Positions 14,620 to 15,691 of a stretch of DNA of 15,691 nucleotides are shown here, in pieces. Origin of the DNA: JACKBJ01 sp964549495 (lineage in GTDB: Bacteria; Chloroflexota; Anaerolineae; Epilineales; Epilineaceae). The position numbers and the translations under genes were made by a program. The DNA lies in assembly GCA_964549495.1 (NCBI GenBank), contig CAZJWJ010000108.1, positions 1 through 15,691 on the forward strand, in the 5' to 3' direction. The notes under the pieces are model-generated. The model searched no databases. It saw nothing but the letters and a program-made list of their open reading frames with translations, and was not told where the DNA came from. Numbering within the stretch: the first letter of the stretch is position 1; every line of letters begins with the position of its first letter.

Positions 14620-15306
14620 CTACTCGGGCTTCTCACAGGGGACGTGGCTCTGAGCGAGGATAGGGACCCATCCCTCGCGCGACAGGCCGTCGATTACCGC
14701 AAGGGCAGACTCTGGAACCATGGAAACGGGCACTCGGAGATTGGCACGGACCAGATCCAGCGAGTTGATCGGGGGCGCGACATCCACCACCGTCGCAGCG
14801 TCGGCGAACCAGTGCTCGTGGGAGCCCGATTCAGATGCCTCGATGGCACCAATCGCCACGCAAGCCTCTCGCCCCTCGAAGCCCGGAGGCAGGTGGGTGA
14901 TGGGCAGATCGAAACTGATGGCCTCGACCGGCTGGCCTTCGGAGAACCGCGCGTCTTCCATCGGCTTGACGTTCTCCATTGTCAGAAGATCTCCGGAGTG
15001 GATGCGCCGCACGCTAATCATCTCCCGGCCCTTCATCACGTCATGCACCTCGGATCGGGTCCAGAGCCTCTGAGCGTTGGCAGCATGAGTCGGAAAGTCG
15101 AGGGCGATCGTCCACCGCAGCATCGACGCCTGGACGACCGTGTAGGACTCGATGTCGGTCACCGCTCGAGGGGCCACCACAAGATCAGGCTGACCAGCCT
15201 GGTGCCATCGCCAGATGGCGGTTCCTACCAGCGCCAGGGCCAGGATGGAGGTCAGAATCCTGGCGCGGGGTCTTCGCCAAGCGTCACGCTTCGCCAATCG
15301 AGACAT
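14620..15306 (-). CDS. Membrane-anchored SAF-domain protein, CpaB/RcpC-like (paralogue)
   Basis: The ATG at 15306 follows a purine-rich GAGCAGGGAAG, giving 228 residues. A basic N-terminus (MSRLAKRDAWRRPRAR) precedes one membrane segment (17-33). The SAF-like region spans 41-120 (LVVAPRAVTDIESYTVV ... RIHSGDLLTMENVKP). The remaining half aligns along its length with the SAF protein at 9481-10146, including Cys149 and Cys224 matching Cys142 and Cys218, and both proteins end a few residues after the second Cys. Identity is low, so duplication is old or the two were acquired separately. A Tad/Flp pilus role is known for CpaB/RcpC relatives, but no other Tad gene is seen here. The gene stands alone, converging on the Ig-like gene. 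Confidence 0.78.
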   Translation of the reverse strand: MSRLAKRDAWRRPRARILTSILALALVGTAIWRWHQAGQPDLVVAPRAVTDIESYTVVQASMLRWTIALDFPTHAANAQRLWTRSEVHDVMKGREMISVRRIHSGDLLTMENVKPMEDARFSEGQPVEAISFDLPITHLPPGFEGREACVAIGAIEASESGSHEHWFADAATVVDVAPPINSLDLVRANLRVPVSMVPESALAVIDGLSREGWVPILAQSHVPCEKPE

Positions 15307-15521
15307 CTTCCCTGCTCCCCCGCCGGCCGGCCCCGGCAGCCGTGTCGGCCCTGCGACATCGGCGACTCTACGTCGAGGTCAACATGGAGCAAGATGCATG
15401 CCTGGGCTGCTTCAATCGATTTGGGTGTGGCTCCCTTGAGACGACGGAGCGGCGCTCAGGAAAGGGCGCAGTAACAGGCTTCTGGGCGGGATGGGGCGGA
15501 TCTCGAGGTGACAAGAAGGGC
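15307..15521. other. Gene-free stretch, promoter side of SAF paralogue
   Basis: No credible coding frame is seen. The left part should hold the promoter of the minus-strand SAF gene, but I found no clear boxes. The very GC-rich segment around 15318-15335 (CCGGCCGG-type) is palindromic only because of its composition. The right part approaches the insertion sequence boundary. Confidence 0.4.
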
Positions 15522-15569
15522 CTCCTGGGGTACATAACGGGTGTCAATCTCGATATGAGCCCCAAGGAG
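15508..15569 (+). promoter_or_regulatory. Transposase leader: possible promoter and RBS-masking hairpin
   Basis: GTGACA (15508-15513) and TACATA (15531-15536), 17 bases apart, form a weak promoter candidate. CTCCTGGGG (15522-15530) pairs with CCCCAAGGAG (15560-15569) with one bulged base. The right arm contains AAGGAG, the likely ribosome-binding site of the transposase start at 15581. If transcription enters from outside, the hairpin would hide this site; a transcript begun near 15540 would lack the left arm. This type of control is known for IS10 and IS50; here it is inferred. Confidence 0.4.
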
Positions 15570-15691
15570 ACCCAGCGAGGATGAAAGCACAAGGCACGGT
15601 ACTGGCCAACCCGTTCGCGTCGGCGCGAGAGCAGTTCGAGCAGATCATCCGCAGTTTGGAGAGCGAGCCGAGTTTCTCGATGACGCACGGC
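15529..15691 (+). mobile_element. Left end of an insertion sequence, ISKra4-like (partial)
   Basis: The transposase-like frame at 15581 runs off the window, so only the left end is visible. The terminal inverted repeat cannot be confirmed without the right end; a candidate begins at GGTACATAACGGGTGTCAA (15529 on) or a few bases earlier. The boundary given is therefore approximate. Confidence 0.4.
15581..15691 (+). CDS. Probable ISKra4-family transposase, N-terminal fragment (runs off window)
   Basis: The ATG at 15581 follows AAGGAG (15564-15569) by 11 bases and stays open for 37 codons to the window edge. The residues ANPFASAREQFEQIIRSLES, then EPSFSMTHG, resemble the start of ISKra4-family transposases, which have a short 'AxxxFExLixxL' helix followed by a 'xMxHxELE' segment. 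Only the first tens of residues are visible and the catalytic domain lies outside, so the family call is moderate. The upstream hairpin covering the ribosome-binding site fits a transposase gene. Confidence 0.55.
   Translation, partial: MKAQGTVLANPFASAREQFEQIIRSLESEPSFSMTHG

Overview
The window is GC-rich and looks like a chromosomal segment of a Chloroflexota bacterium, probably Anaerolineae or Caldilineae. This is inferred from protein style: long Pro/Thr/Ser 'TPTP' linkers, LVIVD-type beta-propellers, von Willebrand A (VWA) proteins, and a 'YLPL'-like hydrophobic motif placed next to the linkers. No housekeeping gene, tRNA or rRNA is present to fix the taxonomy.

Layout from left to right. 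Positions 1-271 hold no convincing gene but contain a terminator-like hairpin (3-32), a near-continuous 143-nt hairpin (45-187) and a small hairpin (200-217). A minus-strand pair follows: a secreted VWA protein with a +1 frameshift (4138-5617) and a 1237-residue beta-propeller protein (272-3985). A divergent 336-bp gap leads to a plus-strand pair, a lipoprotein (5954-7597) and a second VWA protein (7663-9330). A membrane-anchored SAF/CpaB-like protein lies on the minus strand (9481-10146). Next is a plus-strand run: a second beta-propeller (10468-12606), a TIMP/netrin-like membrane protein (12740-13363) and an Ig-like-domain protein (13427-14491). A compact cluster of alternating inverted repeats (14502-14600) separates this run from a second SAF/CpaB-like paralogue on the minus strand (14620-15306). 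The right edge enters an insertion sequence with the first 37 codons of a probable ISKra4-family transposase (from 15581).

All nine native genes appear to encode exported or membrane-anchored proteins, and no cytoplasmic enzyme is seen. Three architectures occur in pairs: two LVIVD propellers, two linker-YLPL-VWA proteins and two SAF proteins. Four proteins carry the YLPL-like motif, either between linker and VWA domain or at the extreme C-terminus. I read the window as a surface-protein island: adhesion or protein-binding modules (VWA, propeller, Ig-like), a possible protease-inhibitor-like module (TIMP/NTR) and two envelope proteins related to the Flp-pilus CpaB/RcpC family. That they act together is inference from co-location only; the sequence proves no shared pathway.

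The most unusual non-coding signals are the 143-nt hairpin, whose seven non-Watson-Crick stem pairs are all G-U when read on the plus strand, and the inverted-repeat cluster at 14502-14600, which can adopt two mutually exclusive folds.
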